This document shows positions 50,956 through 64,000 of a stretch of DNA of 64,000 nt, one piece after another. The translations under genes were made by a program, and so were the position numbers. The stretch comes from Planobispora longispora (GTDB lineage: Bacteria > Actinomycetota > Actinomycetes > Streptosporangiales > Streptosporangiaceae), in contig NZ_BOOH01000058.1 in the NCBI RefSeq assembly GCF_016863135.1, forward strand, positions 62,001 through 126,000, in the 5' to 3' direction. The notes under the pieces were generated by a model, which was given only the letters and a program-made list of their open reading frames with translations, ran no database searches and was not told where the DNA came from. Position 1 is the stretch's first letter, and each line of letters starts with the position of its first letter.

Positions 50956-52050
50956 ATGAACACGTATACCCGCCGTCTCGGGGTGGCCTGCGCCGCCGCC
51001 TCCGTTCTGCTCGCCGCGGCCTGCACGGCGGCCGAGTCCTCCACCCCGGGGGCGGCGCCGGACGTCGCGGAGAAGCCGACCACCTCGGCCGAGCCCACCC
51101 CCACCCCCGAGCGCAAGCCGTACACCATCTCCTTCGGCGGCGACGTGCACTTCGAGGGGGTCCTGCGGACCAGGCTCAACGCCAACCCGCGCACCGCGAT
51201 GGGGCCGATCGCCTCGGTGCTCCGCAAGGCCGACCTCGCCATGGTGAACCTGGAGACCGCCATCACCACCGGCGGCACCCCCGCCCCCGGCAAGCAGTAC
51301 ACCTTCCGGGCCCCCGCCAGCGCGCTCACCGCGCTGAAGGCGGCCGGGGTGGACGTGGCGTCCATGGCCAACAACCACGGCATGGACTACATGGAGAGCG
51401 GGCTGGCCGACTCGCTGGCCGCGGTCAAGCGCGCGAAGTTCCCGATGGTGGGCGTCGGCAAGAACGAGGCCGAGGCGTACAAGCCGTGGCGGACGACCGT
51501 CAACGGCAACCGGGTGGCGATCATCGGCGCGACCCAGGTGCTCGACGCCGAGTTCATCTCCGCCTGGACGGCCTCCGGCGACAAGGGCGGCCTGGCGTCC
51601 GCCAAGAACGAGGCGCGGCTCATCCAGGAGGTGCGCAAGGCGCGGCGCAACTCCGACACCGTCATCGTGCACCTGCACTGGGGCACCGAGCTGCAGAAGT
51701 GCCCGAACGAGGCGCAGCGGGGCCTGGCTCCCAAGCTGGTCGCCGCCGGGGCCGATGTGATCGTGGGCGGGCACGCGCACATCCTGCTCGGCGGCGGCTA
51801 CCTGAAGAACGCCTACGTCAACTACGGCCTGGGCAACTTCGTCTTCTACAACTGGGGCCCGGACACCGGCAGGACCGGCGTGCTCACGCTGACGATCAAC
51901 GGTCGCCAGGTGCTCAAGGACCAGTGGACCCCGGCCACCATCCAGGGCGGCGTGCCGGTTCCGCTCACCGGGACCGCCCGGCAGCAGGCCGTCACGGGCT
52001 GGAAGGCGCTGCGCGGGTGCACGGGATTGGCCGCGAAGCCGCGCGGGTGA
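50956..52050 (+). CDS. CapA-family lipoprotein (poly-gamma-glutamate synthesis type)
   Basis: A 364-residue exported protein. Signal peptide ends L-L-A-A-A-C, a relaxed lipobox; a Thr/Pro linker follows. The metallophosphatase-like domain shows G-G-D-V-H-F-E-G, N-L-E-T-A-I, M-A-N-N-H-G-M-D-Y, H-L-H-W-G-T-E and G-G-H-A-H-I. CapA proteins are tied to capsule polyglutamate in Bacillus, but most actinomycete members stand alone and have unknown function. ATG 50956 gives the best signal peptide. Confidence 0.85.
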   Translation: MNTYTRRLGVACAAASVLLAAACTAAESSTPGAAPDVAEKPTTSAEPTPTPERKPYTISFGGDVHFEGVLRTRLNANPRTAMGPIASVLRKADLAMVNLETAITTGGTPAPGKQYTFRAPASALTALKAAGVDVASMANNHGMDYMESGLADSLAAVKRAKFPMVGVGKNEAEAYKPWRTTVNGNRVAIIGATQVLDAEFISAWTASGDKGGLASAKNEARLIQEVRKARRNSDTVIVHLHWGTELQKCPNEAQRGLAPKLVAAGADVIVGGHAHILLGGGYLKNAYVNYGLGNFVFYNWGPDTGRTGVLTLTINGRQVLKDQWTPATIQGGVPVPLTGTARQQAVTGWKALRGCTGLAAKPRG

Positions 52051-52172
52051 TCGGCTGACGGGAGCAGACGGGGTCAATCGGTGATTGCCCCCGATCGCCC
52101 TGATAGCCGGGCAAATCATCTGATTGGCTCAGAGGGCCTGACCTGGAGGGAACGGGCGGGCAAGATGGTGGG

Positions 52173-52814
52173 GTGTCCACCCTGCCTGTCGAGGAGTCCG
52201 GTGAGGCTCCACTGCGGCGTCAGCCCACCCAGCGGCGGAGCGCACGGCGCGTCGAGCGGATGCTCGACGCCTGCGCCGACCTGCTGGACGAGATCGGTTA
52301 CGAGGCGCTGACCACCACGCGGATCGCCGAGCGCGCGGGTGTCGCGATCGGCTCGGTCTACCAGTTCTTCCCGGACAAACGAGCCATCGCGCAGGCCGTG
52401 ACCCGGCGTCACGTGGAGCGCTTCATCTCCCGGATCGGCGCGCGTTTCCTCGCGGAGGACTACGGCGGCTGGTGGGAGGCGGTCGACGCGATCATCGACG
52501 AGTACGTCGAGATGCACAGGACCGTCCCCGGCTTCCGGTCCCTGCACTTCGGCGACGTGGTCGACCTCAACCTGCTCGACGCGGTCTCCGAGAACAACAC
52601 GGTGATCGCCGGACGGCTGCGCGGCCTGCTCCTGCAGGAGTACGGCCTGGCCGACAGCGAAGAGCTCGACCTGGCCATCATGGTCGCGGTCGAGGCCGGG
52701 GACGCCGTGCTGAAACTGGCCTTCCGGCACGACCCGGACGGCGCCCCGCAGGTCGTGGGGGAGGCCAAGCGCCTGATCCGGGGCTACCTGAACCGGCAGT
52801 TCGCCAGAGCCTGA
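52173..52814 (+). CDS. TetR-family transcriptional regulator
   Basis: A 213-residue repressor-type protein. N-terminal helix-turn-helix T-T-T-R-I-A-E-R-A-G-V-A-I-G-S-V-Y-Q-F-F-P-D-K-R at about 45-68, ligand-binding helical domain after. No obvious adjacent target besides itself; the preceding 120-base region is AT-richer. Followed by a duplicated 39-base sequence. Confidence 0.9.
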   Translation: MSTLPVEESGEAPLRRQPTQRRSARRVERMLDACADLLDEIGYEALTTTRIAERAGVAIGSVYQFFPDKRAIAQAVTRRHVERFISRIGARFLAEDYGGWWEAVDAIIDEYVEMHRTVPGFRSLHFGDVVDLNLLDAVSENNTVIAGRLRGLLLQEYGLADSEELDLAIMVAVEAGDAVLKLAFRHDPDGAPQVVGEAKRLIRGYLNRQFARA

Positions 52815-52827
52815 CCTGCCGGGGTCT

Positions 52828-52905
52828 CCCCGGACGGGGGCCCGTGCGGGCGTGAACCCCGAACCCCCCGGACGGGGACCCGTGTGGGTGTGAACCCGGC
52901 ACTCT
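52828..52905. repeat. 39-bp imperfect tandem duplication
   Basis: Two 39-base units begin at 52828 and 52867, both starting CCCGGACGGG and containing CGTG-GGG-GTGAACCC blocks, directly after the TetR gene. No coding sense. Confidence 0.7.
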
Positions 52906-52956
52906 CCTGGCCGGCGGCTCGCCATGGCATTCCGGGCTCCCGGCGCGCCTTCCGGG

Positions 52957-53460
52957 TCAGCCCAGGGGGTTCTCGGGGGACCGGTCCGCGGGGTTCTCCG
53001 CCAGCGGCCTGGGGACCGGCCCGCCGGACCGCTCGGCCGTCTCCGGCCCCTCCAGCCAGTACCGCCTCTCCCGGACGACCGTGCCCCGCACGGTCTCCCC
53101 GATCGGCGAGATGACCTCACCGTCCCCTCCGTGCGTCTTACGCCTGCGCTCGCGGTCCGCCGCCCTGTCCGGTCTCTCCCGGCCCGCGTCCGGCCCGCGG
53201 GCCGAGACGGGCGGTTCCTGCGCCCCGTCCGGTTCCCGCTGGGAGCGGGGGACGAGGTCGCACGGCGCCGGGACGGGCGCGGTGATCCACTGCGTCTGCC
53301 CGGCGCGCTCCGAATCCCGCAGCCGGTCCTCCAGGGCGGAGAGTCTGCGATAGGTCTCCTCGACGGCGTCCACTCTCGCGGAGAGGTATCCGGCGCCCCC
53401 GGGAACGACCACGGCCAGCAGGGCCGCACACGCCAGGGTGAAGGTCCTCTGCTTGGACAT
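52957..53460 (-). CDS. Small single-pass membrane protein with charged tail
   Basis: A 167-residue protein. One N-terminal hydrophobic segment (L-A-C-A-A-L-L-A-V-V-V-P-G-G-A-G-Y), then a short coiled coil (V-D-A-V-E-E-T-Y-R-R-L-S-A-L-E-D-R-L-R-D) and a long Arg/Pro/Glu-rich region. No family recognised. ATG 53460 is the choice; 53487 would add nine residues. Confidence 0.6.
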   Translation of the reverse strand: MSKQRTFTLACAALLAVVVPGGAGYLSARVDAVEETYRRLSALEDRLRDSERAGQTQWITAPVPAPCDLVPRSQREPDGAQEPPVSARGPDAGRERPDRAADRERRRKTHGGDGEVISPIGETVRGTVVRERRYWLEGPETAERSGGPVPRPLAENPADRSPENPLG

Positions 53461-53639
53461 TCCCACCGCCGCTCCTCCCCGTGACATCGCTCCACCGGCT
53501 TTCACCGGCGGATGCGACCCGCATATGCCCGCTTTCCTCGGAGAACACGCTCAGCGTAGTCAAGTGTGTACATGTGATTGCTTAACCGATACCTGTTATT
53601 GGGCGGACGCAGTAGAGCCACGCTCGGTACTCTCGCGGT

Positions 53640-54179
53640 GTGGCGCATGTGACACGTGAGCACCTCGATCGACTTCTCGAGCGAGCCCTCCTGGCCGACG
53701 ATCACGAAGACCTCGCCCGGCGGCTGGAAGCGCTGGTCGAGGCATACGTGTCGGGCGATATGCCGCGGGCGGCGATCCTCGTGCTCGCCGCGGAGGCGTG
53801 GCGGCAGGCCGGGCAGCCCGCTCGTGCTCTCGATTGCTTCCAGAGGGCGCTGGAGGACGGGACGGAGGTGGGCGTCGATCCCCGGACGGGGATCGCCGAC
53901 ACGCTCTTCGAGTTGGAACAGCCGGGTGAGGCCCATGAGGTGATCAAAGCGATCAAGGCCGACGGCGACGTCTCCCCGGTGACCGCCCTCGCGGTGGCCG
54001 AGACGCTCGCCGCCTACGGCGAACCCCACGAGGCCCACGTCTGGGCCACCGAGGGCGCCCGGGCGGCGGCCCCGGGCAGCGGCGAACACGCCGCGCTGCT
54101 GCGGGTCCGCTATCTGATCCGGGTGGACCTCGGCCTGCCGGAGGACGAGCTGGACGCACTGCTCGACGTGTCGCACTGA
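53640..54179 (+). CDS. TPR-like helical protein
   Basis: A 179-residue soluble protein of paired helices resembling tetratricopeptide repeats (L-V-L-A-A-E-A-W-R-Q-A-G-Q-P-A-R-A-L-D-C-F-Q-R-A at about 45-70). No catalytic motif. The upstream 80 bases are AT-rich with TTAACC and TGTTAT blocks, a likely promoter. Its 3' end overlaps the convergent secreted-protein gene by 70 bases. Confidence 0.65.
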   Translation: MAHVTREHLDRLLERALLADDHEDLARRLEALVEAYVSGDMPRAAILVLAAEAWRQAGQPARALDCFQRALEDGTEVGVDPRTGIADTLFELEQPGEAHEVIKAIKADGDVSPVTALAVAETLAAYGEPHEAHVWATEGARAAAPGSGEHAALLRVRYLIRVDLGLPEDELDALLDVSH

Positions 54180-54535
54180 CGGGCGCAGACGCGGGCGGCG
54201 GGCGCGCCCGGCAGGCCGGGCAGGTCCGGGATGGGCGAGAGCAGCTCCACCCACCTCAGGCCGGGGCGCCCGGGAGCGCCGAAGGGCAGGGCGGGGAAGC
54301 CGAGGCCCGCCGCGACACCGCCCGCGTCGGCGACGCTGATGACGGCGGAGGCGCGCGAGAGCCCGGGCAGGCCGGCGGTCCGCGCGAGCCGTTCCATGGC
54401 CGGCATCGCGACGCTCTCGACGGGGACGCGCCGCCCGTCGGCGGCGCCGGCGGCCGGGGCGGCCGTCATCCAGCTCACCCCGGCCACCAGCGCCGCGGTC
54501 GCGAGCACCCCCCGGACGTTCCGCGATGCGTTCAC
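54110..54535 (-). CDS. Secreted hypothetical protein
   Basis: A 141-residue exported protein. Signal peptide of about 33 residues ends P-A-A-G-A-A. The mature part is Gly/Ala/Pro-rich (P-G-L-R-W-V-E-L-L-S-P-I-P-D-L-P-G-L-P) and has two cysteines (C-A-R-Q-C) near the end, followed by a Ser-rich tail that overlaps the neighbouring gene on the other strand. No family recognised. The overlapping tail may not be translated if the true stop is misread. Confidence 0.5.
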   Translation of the reverse strand: MNASRNVRGVLATAALVAGVSWMTAAPAAGAADGRRVPVESVAMPAMERLARTAGLPGLSRASAVISVADAGGVAAGLGFPALPFGAPGRPGLRWVELLSPIPDLPGLPGAPAARVCARQCDTSSSASSSSSGRPRSTRIR

Positions 54536-54620
54536 CGCTACCCCCGTACTTCCAGCGGTCAGACGACTGCTGAAGGTAACAGCGGGACGTCCCCCGGGAG
54601 CGGCTTTGACCGGATCCCGG

Positions 54621-57203
<2,583 letters not shown>

Positions 57204-57353
57204 CTATATTTGCCTCACTTCGTTCGGCGGCTCGGGGCTGGTAACCGGTGCCTTCCCTCGTCGTGCTCCGTCGCTGCGCTCCCTCGCCCTCCTCAGTCCA
57301 GTGCACCGGCGCCCCCTCGCGGCCCTCGTCACGTGCTCGGGACGACCGCGGGA

Positions 57354-57701
57354 TCAGGCCGGTGGCAGCTGGTAGCGGACCAGGGCGCGGATCGTCGCCA
57401 GCTCGGCGCGGAGCCGGTGGACCTCCTCGCGCAGCCGCAGCGTCTCGTTCTCCAGCGCCAGGATCCGCTTGATGCCCGCGAGGTTGATGCCCTCCTCCTG
57501 GGAGAGCCGCTGGACCTCGCGGAGCATCACGATGTCGCGTGTGGAGTAGAGCCGCCCCCGTCCCGCCGTGCGCCCGGGGCTGACCAGGCCGAGCCGGTCG
57601 TACTGGCGCAGGGTCTGCGGGTGCAGCCCGGAGAGCTGGGCGGCCACCGAGATCACGTAGACGGGGGTGTCGTCCGACAGATCGAAGTAGTTGGCGTCCA
57701 T
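57354..57701 (-). CDS. hspR: Heat-shock repressor HspR
   Basis: A 115-residue MerR-family repressor. The winged-helix part has P-V-Y-V-I-S-V-A-A-Q-L-S-G-L-H-P-Q-T-L-R-Q-Y-D-R-L-G-L, followed by a helix with L-A-L-E-N-E-T-L-R-L-R. HspR binds HAIR inverted repeats and uses DnaK as corepressor, closing the feedback loop. It starts two bases after the dnaJ stop. Confidence 0.95.
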   Translation of the reverse strand: MDANYFDLSDDTPVYVISVAAQLSGLHPQTLRQYDRLGLVSPGRTAGRGRLYSTRDIVMLREVQRLSQEEGINLAGIKRILALENETLRLREEVHRLRAELATIRALVRYQLPPA

Positions 57702-57703
57702 GG

Positions 57704-58891
57704 CTACTCGCTTCTGGCCTGCTGTATCAACTCGGCTCGCGGGTCGCCGCCCGCGGTGGCGTCCCGGAAGTCCTCCAGGGCGCCGCGGGCCTTGTCGTCG
57801 AGCCGCTGCGGCACCAGGACCTCGACCGTGGCGAGCAGGTCGCCCTTGGTGCCGTCCTTGCGGGGCACGCCGCGGCCCCGCACCCGGAAGGTGCGGCCGT
57901 TCGGGGTGCCCTCGGGGATGCGCAGGGTGACCGGCAGTCCCTTGAGGATCGGCACCTTGATCTCGGCGCCGAGCGCCGCCTCGGCGAAGGTGACCGGCAC
58001 GGTGATCGTCAGGTTCTCGCCGGAGCGGCCGAAGACCGCGTGCGGCTTGACGTGGATCTGGACGTACAGGTCACCCGCGGGACCGCCGTTCTCGCCGGGC
58101 GCGCCCTTGCCCTTGAGCCGGATGCGCTGGCCGTCGCCGACCCCGGCCGGGATGCGCGCCTGGATCGTGCGGGTGCTCTTGCCCCGCCCGCTCCCCTCGC
58201 ACACCGGGCAGGGGTCGTCCACGAGCAGGCCGCGGCCCTTGCAGTCGCGGCACGGCTCGGAGAAGGCGAAGTTCCCCAGGTTGCGGCTGGCCGCGCCGGT
58301 GCCCTCGCAGGTCGGGCAGACCCGCGGGGTGGTCCCGGCCTTGGCCCCGGTGCCGGCGCACACCGTGCAGGCCGAGGAACTGGTGAGCCGGAGCGAGACC
58401 GTGGCGCCCTCGACCGCCTCGGTGAAGGAGAGCGTGACCTCGGACTCGACGTCCTGGCCGCGCCGCGCCCTGGTGGTCCCGGCGGTACGGCCGGCGCCGG
58501 CGCCGCCGCCCCGGTTGAACAGGCCGCCGAAGATGTCGCCGATGCGATCCCCGGCGCCCTGCTGCCCGGTGCCGCCGAACAGGTCGCCCAGGTCGAAGGA
58601 GAACCCGCCCGGGCGGGCGCCCCCCGGGGCTCCCGCGTAACCGCCGAGGCCCGATCCGAACAGCGTCCGCGCCTCGTCGTACTCCTTGCGGCGCTTGCCG
58701 TCGGACAGGACGTCGTAGGCCTCGGAGACCTCCTTGAACTTGGCCTCGGTCTCCGTGCTGCCCTGGTTGGCGTCCGGGTGGTACTGCCTGGCCAGCTTCC
58801 GGTACGCCTTCTTGATCTCATCGGCGGTGGCGGACTTGGGCACACCAAGGACGGCGTAGTAGTCCTTCTCCAGATAGTCCTTGGTGCTCAT
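57704..58891 (-). CDS. dnaJ: Chaperone DnaJ
   Basis: A 395-residue type I J-protein. J domain with H-P-D at 38-40; Gly/Phe region; four zinc-finger motifs ([32 protein letters not shown]); C-terminal substrate domains. It stimulates DnaK ATPase. AGGAAG precedes the ATG. Confidence 0.97.
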   Translation of the reverse strand: MSTKDYLEKDYYAVLGVPKSATADEIKKAYRKLARQYHPDANQGSTETEAKFKEVSEAYDVLSDGKRRKEYDEARTLFGSGLGGYAGAPGGARPGGFSFDLGDLFGGTGQQGAGDRIGDIFGGLFNRGGGAGAGRTAGTTRARRGQDVESEVTLSFTEAVEGATVSLRLTSSSACTVCAGTGAKAGTTPRVCPTCEGTGAASRNLGNFAFSEPCRDCKGRGLLVDDPCPVCEGSGRGKSTRTIQARIPAGVGDGQRIRLKGKGAPGENGGPAGDLYVQIHVKPHAVFGRSGENLTITVPVTFAEAALGAEIKVPILKGLPVTLRIPEGTPNGRTFRVRGRGVPRKDGTKGDLLATVEVLVPQRLDDKARGALEDFRDATAGGDPRAELIQQARSE

Positions 58892-58916
58892 CTATCTTCC
58901 TTTGCCAGGTAGTGGA

Positions 58917-61561
<2,645 letters not shown>

Positions 61562-61575
61562 TTAAAAGAGCGGCG

Positions 61576-61655
61576 CTGTGTTCCCCGAATCCCGTTGTAT
61601 TCCGGGGAACTCGTGTGTTCCCCGGATCCCGCGTGTTCCCCGGATCCCGGAGAAC
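61576..61655. repeat. Tandem GTGTTCCCCGGATCCCG units
   Basis: Four loose copies of a 17-base unit (GTGTTCCCCGGATCCCG and variants) lie between the dnaK promoter and the next terminator. One inverted pair, CCGGGGAAC / GTTCCCCGG, could form a 9-base hairpin near 61602-61626. Confidence 0.7.
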
Positions 61656-61657
61656 AT

Positions 61658-61691
61658 GAAGCGTCCCGCGAGAGGTCTCGCGGGACGCTTC
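61658..61691 (-). terminator. Terminator of the sugar dehydrogenase gene
   Basis: Perfect 15-base arms GAAGCGTCCCGCGAG / CTCGCGGGACGCTTC around AGGT, 20 bases past the stop at 61712. Confidence 0.85.
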
Positions 61692-61711
61692 GGCCGGGGA
61701 CGGTCGGGCCG

Positions 61712-64000
61712 TCAGGAGATCGGGGTGTTCATGGCGGTGGCGATCTCGGCGGGGGTCAGGGCGCGGTTGTGGATGCGGACCTCGTCGATGAGGCCGGAGA
61801 AGTACTCGCCCCAGACGTTGTTGCCGCCGATGCGCAGGGAGCCGCCGTCGGCGCGGATGGCCCCGGTGACGGCCCGCTGGCCGACCTGGGTGCCGTTGAC
61901 GTACAGGCGCAGCATGCCGCCGTCGTAGGTGGCGGCCAGATGGCTCCAGGTGCCCTGCGGCAACGCGGAGGTGCCGTCGGCGTTCCAGTCGCCGCTGGTG
62001 GACAGATAGGCGGTGGGGACTCCGGCGCTGTCACGGGTGTACAGCGCGTAGGCCAGGCCGCTGGCGTGCTCCTTCAGCATGGCGGTGCCCCAGTCGCTTC
62101 CCCCCGCGGCGGGCTTGACCCACGCCTGCATGGTCATGGCGCCGGACAGGCGCAGGGAGGGGGAGTCGGCGACGGTGACCCAGCTGGAGTTGCCGTTGAA
62201 GGTCAGGGCCTTGCCGTACTTGCCGGACGTCGACCAGGTGGTGTCGGTGGCCGTGCCGTTGTTGCCCCGGCCGGAGGAGTCGGCCACGGCGCTGCCGGTG
62301 CCCTCGTTCATGCCGTAGGCGGCGACCAGGCCCGAATCGGTCGTCGTCGGGGTGTAGGTCGCGGTGTAGGCGGTGGCGTTCGCCGGGGCGATGATGTTGT
62401 GGCCGGCGGTGCCGCCGTCCGACCACGAGGCGAAGCCGTACGCCGTGCCGTTGCGGGTCTGCGGGGACGGCGCGGACACGGAGTTGGCGGAGCCCACGAT
62501 CACCGTGCGGGTGAAGGGAGTGGTCGCCTGCTCGCTGTTGAAGCCCAGCTGCAGCCCGGAGGGCGAACTCTGGAAGGTGAGCTGGACCGTCTTCGGCTGG
62601 AGGGTCACGCTCTCGGTGTCGGTCAGGCCCTGGGCGTCCGTGACGGTCAGCCGCAGCTCCAGATGGGACGGGTACTCGTGGTCGGGAGCCGTGAAGCTCC
62701 CCGACGTCCCCGTGAACGAGGTGATCTGGTGCTCGTGGCAGGTGCTGGGGCAGTGGTGCATGATCAGCGCCCAGTTCATCCTGGAGCCGGGGATCGTGCC
62801 GTCCTGCGGGTCGGTGCCGGCGCCGGAGAAGGAGATCGTCTCGCCGACGGCCCATTTCACGGTGGAGCCGGGGCTGTTGATCGTGGCGGTCGGCGGCGTG
62901 TTGCTGACGTTGATCGTGACGGTGGCGTCGTCCTGCCCGCCCCGGCCGTCGCTCACGCGGAGCCGGACGGTGGGGGAGCCCGGCTGGTTGTAGGTCCACG
63001 AGGGGGTGGCGGAGGTGGAGTCGTCCAGCGCGCCGTCTCCGTCCAGGTCCCACGCGTAGGTCAGCGGGTCGCCGTCGTCGTCGCTGGACCCCGTGCCGGA
63101 GAACTGGACGGTCATCGGCGCGTTGCCGGACGTCGCGCTCGCCCCGATCACCGCGTTCGGCGGGGTGTTGGCGTAGATGTAGCGGACCAGCGCCCCGTTG
63201 CTGATGTCGAGCATGAACAGGTCGCCGCCGGGGCCGGTCTCCAGCTCGACCGGGCCGACCGACGAGTCGACGTTCGCGACGGTCGCCGGGTCGGGCAGGC
63301 CGTTCGAGCCCCGGGTCATCACCCAGACGCAGGAGCGGCTGTAGTCGGAGAAGAACATCGCCCCGTCGTAGGAGTCGGGATAGGAACCGCCCGGGTAGAA
63401 GGCGATCCCGCTCGGGGAGCTGCCGCCGGAGGGGCAGGGGTCGCCGGGGCCGGCGACCTTGTTCGCGTGCAGGTAGGAGAAGTACGGCTGCACGCGCGCG
63501 CCCGTCCCCGCTGCGTAGAGGTTCTCGCAGAGGGTCAGGTTGAGGTTGTCGTATCCGGCCTGCCGGTTCGGGCCCTCGTAGCAGGGCCAGCCGAAGTTGG
63601 CCACGGGGCCGGTCGGGCTGGTGATCCGGTCGATCTCCTCGTAGGTGTTCCACCCGGTGTCGGCCACCCAGAGCTCGTTGGTGCCGGGCCGGAGGGTGAT
63701 GCGGAACGGGTTGCGCAGGCCGTAGGCGACGATCCTGGCCCGGTTCGCGTCGGGGTTGCCGGCGTTCGGGTTGCCCGGGGCGGCCGCGCCGGTGTTCGGG
63801 TCGATCCGGATGACGGTGCCGTCGAGGCCCGTGGGGTCGGCCGAGGTGCGCATGTCCTGCGAGCGGAGTGCGCCGCCCTCCGCGGAGGGCGGGGTGAGAG
63901 CGGTGCCGACCGGCGACGGCGGGTCGCCGCACGGGTTGTCCGGGGTCACGTCGGAGGCGGGCGTGCCGTCCTGGCCGTAGTCGGCGTAGCTGAAGCTCGC
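61712..64000 (-). CDS. Secreted PQQ-type sugar dehydrogenase with PKD and LamG domains (5' end outside window)
   Basis: At least 762 residues are visible and the frame runs on past the window edge, so the start and signal peptide are missing. The first visible part belongs to the glucose/sorbosone dehydrogenase propeller (L-D-G-T-V-I-R-I-D-P-N-T-G, G-L-R-N-P-F-R, W-V-A-D-T-G-W, F-F-S-D-Y). Then come a PKD domain (G-S-S-D-D-D-G-D-P-L-T-Y-A-W-D-L-D-G-D), a second Ig-like unit, and a C-terminal LamG/concanavalin domain (A-M-T-M-Q-A-W-V-K-P, L-Y-V-N-G-T-Q-V-G, I-D-E-V-R-I-H-N-R-A-L). It likely oxidises or binds polysaccharide outside the cell. A gene with this module set suits a soil saprophyte. 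Confidence 0.88.
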   Translation of the reverse strand, partial: ASFSYADYGQDGTPASDVTPDNPCGDPPSPVGTALTPPSAEGGALRSQDMRTSADPTGLDGTVIRIDPNTGAAAPGNPNAGNPDANRARIVAYGLRNPFRITLRPGTNELWVADTGWNTYEEIDRITSPTGPVANFGWPCYEGPNRQAGYDNLNLTLCENLYAAGTGARVQPYFSYLHANKVAGPGDPCPSGGSSPSGIAFYPGGSYPDSYDGAMFFSDYSRSCVWVMTRGSNGLPDPATVANVDSSVGPVELETGPGGDLFMLDISNGALVRYIYANTPPNAVIGASATSGNAPMTVQFSGTGSSDDDGDPLTYAWDLDGDGALDDSTSATPSWTYNQPGSPTVRLRVSDGRGGQDDATVTINVSNTPPTATINSPGSTVKWAVGETISFSGAGTDPQDGTIPGSRMNWALIMHHCPSTCHEHQITSFTGTSGSFTAPDHEYPSHLELRLTVTDAQGLTDTESVTLQPKTVQLTFQSSPSGLQLGFNSEQATTPFTRTVIVGSANSVSAPSPQTRNGTAYGFASWSDGGTAGHNIIAPANATAYTATYTPTTTDSGLVAAYGMNEGTGSAVADSSGRGNNGTATDTTWSTSGKYGKALTFNGNSSWVTVADSPSLRLSGAMTMQAWVKPAAGGSDWGTAMLKEHASGLAYALYTRDSAGVPTAYLSTSGDWNADGTSALPQGTWSHLAATYDGGMLRLYVNGTQVGQRAVTGAIRADGGSLRIGGNNVWGEYFSGLIDEVRIHNRALTPAEIATAMNTPIS

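Noticed and set aside
57204-57353. Possible HAIR element before clpB
   Set aside because: No CTTGAGT-N7-ACTCAAG-like arms were found in this gap.

Overview
The window is GC-rich actinobacterial chromosome. It carries bldG with its anti-sigma partner, a Tad pilus locus of actinobacterial layout, a DUF5753/DUF397 regulator pair, an HspR/HAIR-controlled dnaK operon and a MarP-type periplasmic protease. Together these point to a filamentous or mycobacteria-like actinomycete, most likely in Streptosporangiales or Streptomycetales; the exact family is inference. Nearly all of it reads as core chromosome: I see no integrase, transposase, CRISPR array, rRNA or tRNA.

Layout. 1-5.7 kb: end of endonuclease III, a CoA-type NUDIX hydrolase, a HEAT-repeat protein, a MarP-like protease, then a coupled minus-strand run (NhaA antiporter, holin-X membrane protein, alpha/beta hydrolase, DUF309). 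5.9-9.2 kb: acetyl-CoA synthetase with a DasR-like site upstream, and a degenerate Fic-fold protein whose stop codon lies in a tandem repeat. 10.2-18.1 kb: Tad pilus genes ssd-tadA-tadB-tadC-flp-like pilin-tadE-tadG-like, followed by a secreted membrane-anchored protein; DnaA-box 9-mers lie before ssd and before the pilin gene. 18.4-20.7 kb: DUF1998/MrfA-like helicase. 20.9-25.4 kb: bldG and an RsbW-like kinase, K+-independent H+-pyrophosphatase, a 34-residue membrane peptide and a SixA-type phosphatase. 25.6-30.9 kb: SerB, an OlsB/PlsC-like pair (probably acyl-amino-acid or ornithine lipid synthesis), an aldo/keto reductase with a divergent MerR regulator, and an orphan LuxR response regulator.

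31-40 kb: three paralogous small secreted proteins with a shared C-terminus, a divergent QueA-like enzyme coupled to an SDR, a GAF histidine kinase with its LuxR regulator, and a Ser/Thr kinase fused to a seven-bladed WD40 domain. 40-48 kb: an orphan ABC ATPase, a band-7 protein, a TauE/SafE exporter, a probably leaderless 79-residue protein, a DUF2231-Rieske protein, an HD hydrolase and a lone molybdopterin oxidoreductase. 47.5-50.2 kb: a small accessory-looking island (membrane protein resembling the N-terminus of conjugative FtsK proteins, an 80-residue protein, XRE-DUF5753 plus DUF397) with two GTGCAA-dyad operator candidates. 50.4-54.5 kb: Fur-family regulator, CapA-like lipoprotein, TetR regulator and small hypotheticals. 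54.6-61.6 kb: dnaK-grpE-dnaJ-hspR-clpB with two HAIR operators. 61.7 kb to the edge: a secreted PQQ sugar dehydrogenase-PKD-LamG protein, cut at its N-terminus by the window end.

No complete, obviously new system stands out. The strongest leads are the QueA-like protein with altered substrate motifs, the family of three secreted proteins ending in K-T-[KR]-I-V-[RH], the Fic relative that has lost its catalytic residues, the DnaA boxes at the pilus locus, and the paired dyads in front of the XRE/DUF397 genes. Intergenic regions often hold degenerate tandem duplications, several of which include the stop codon of the preceding gene.
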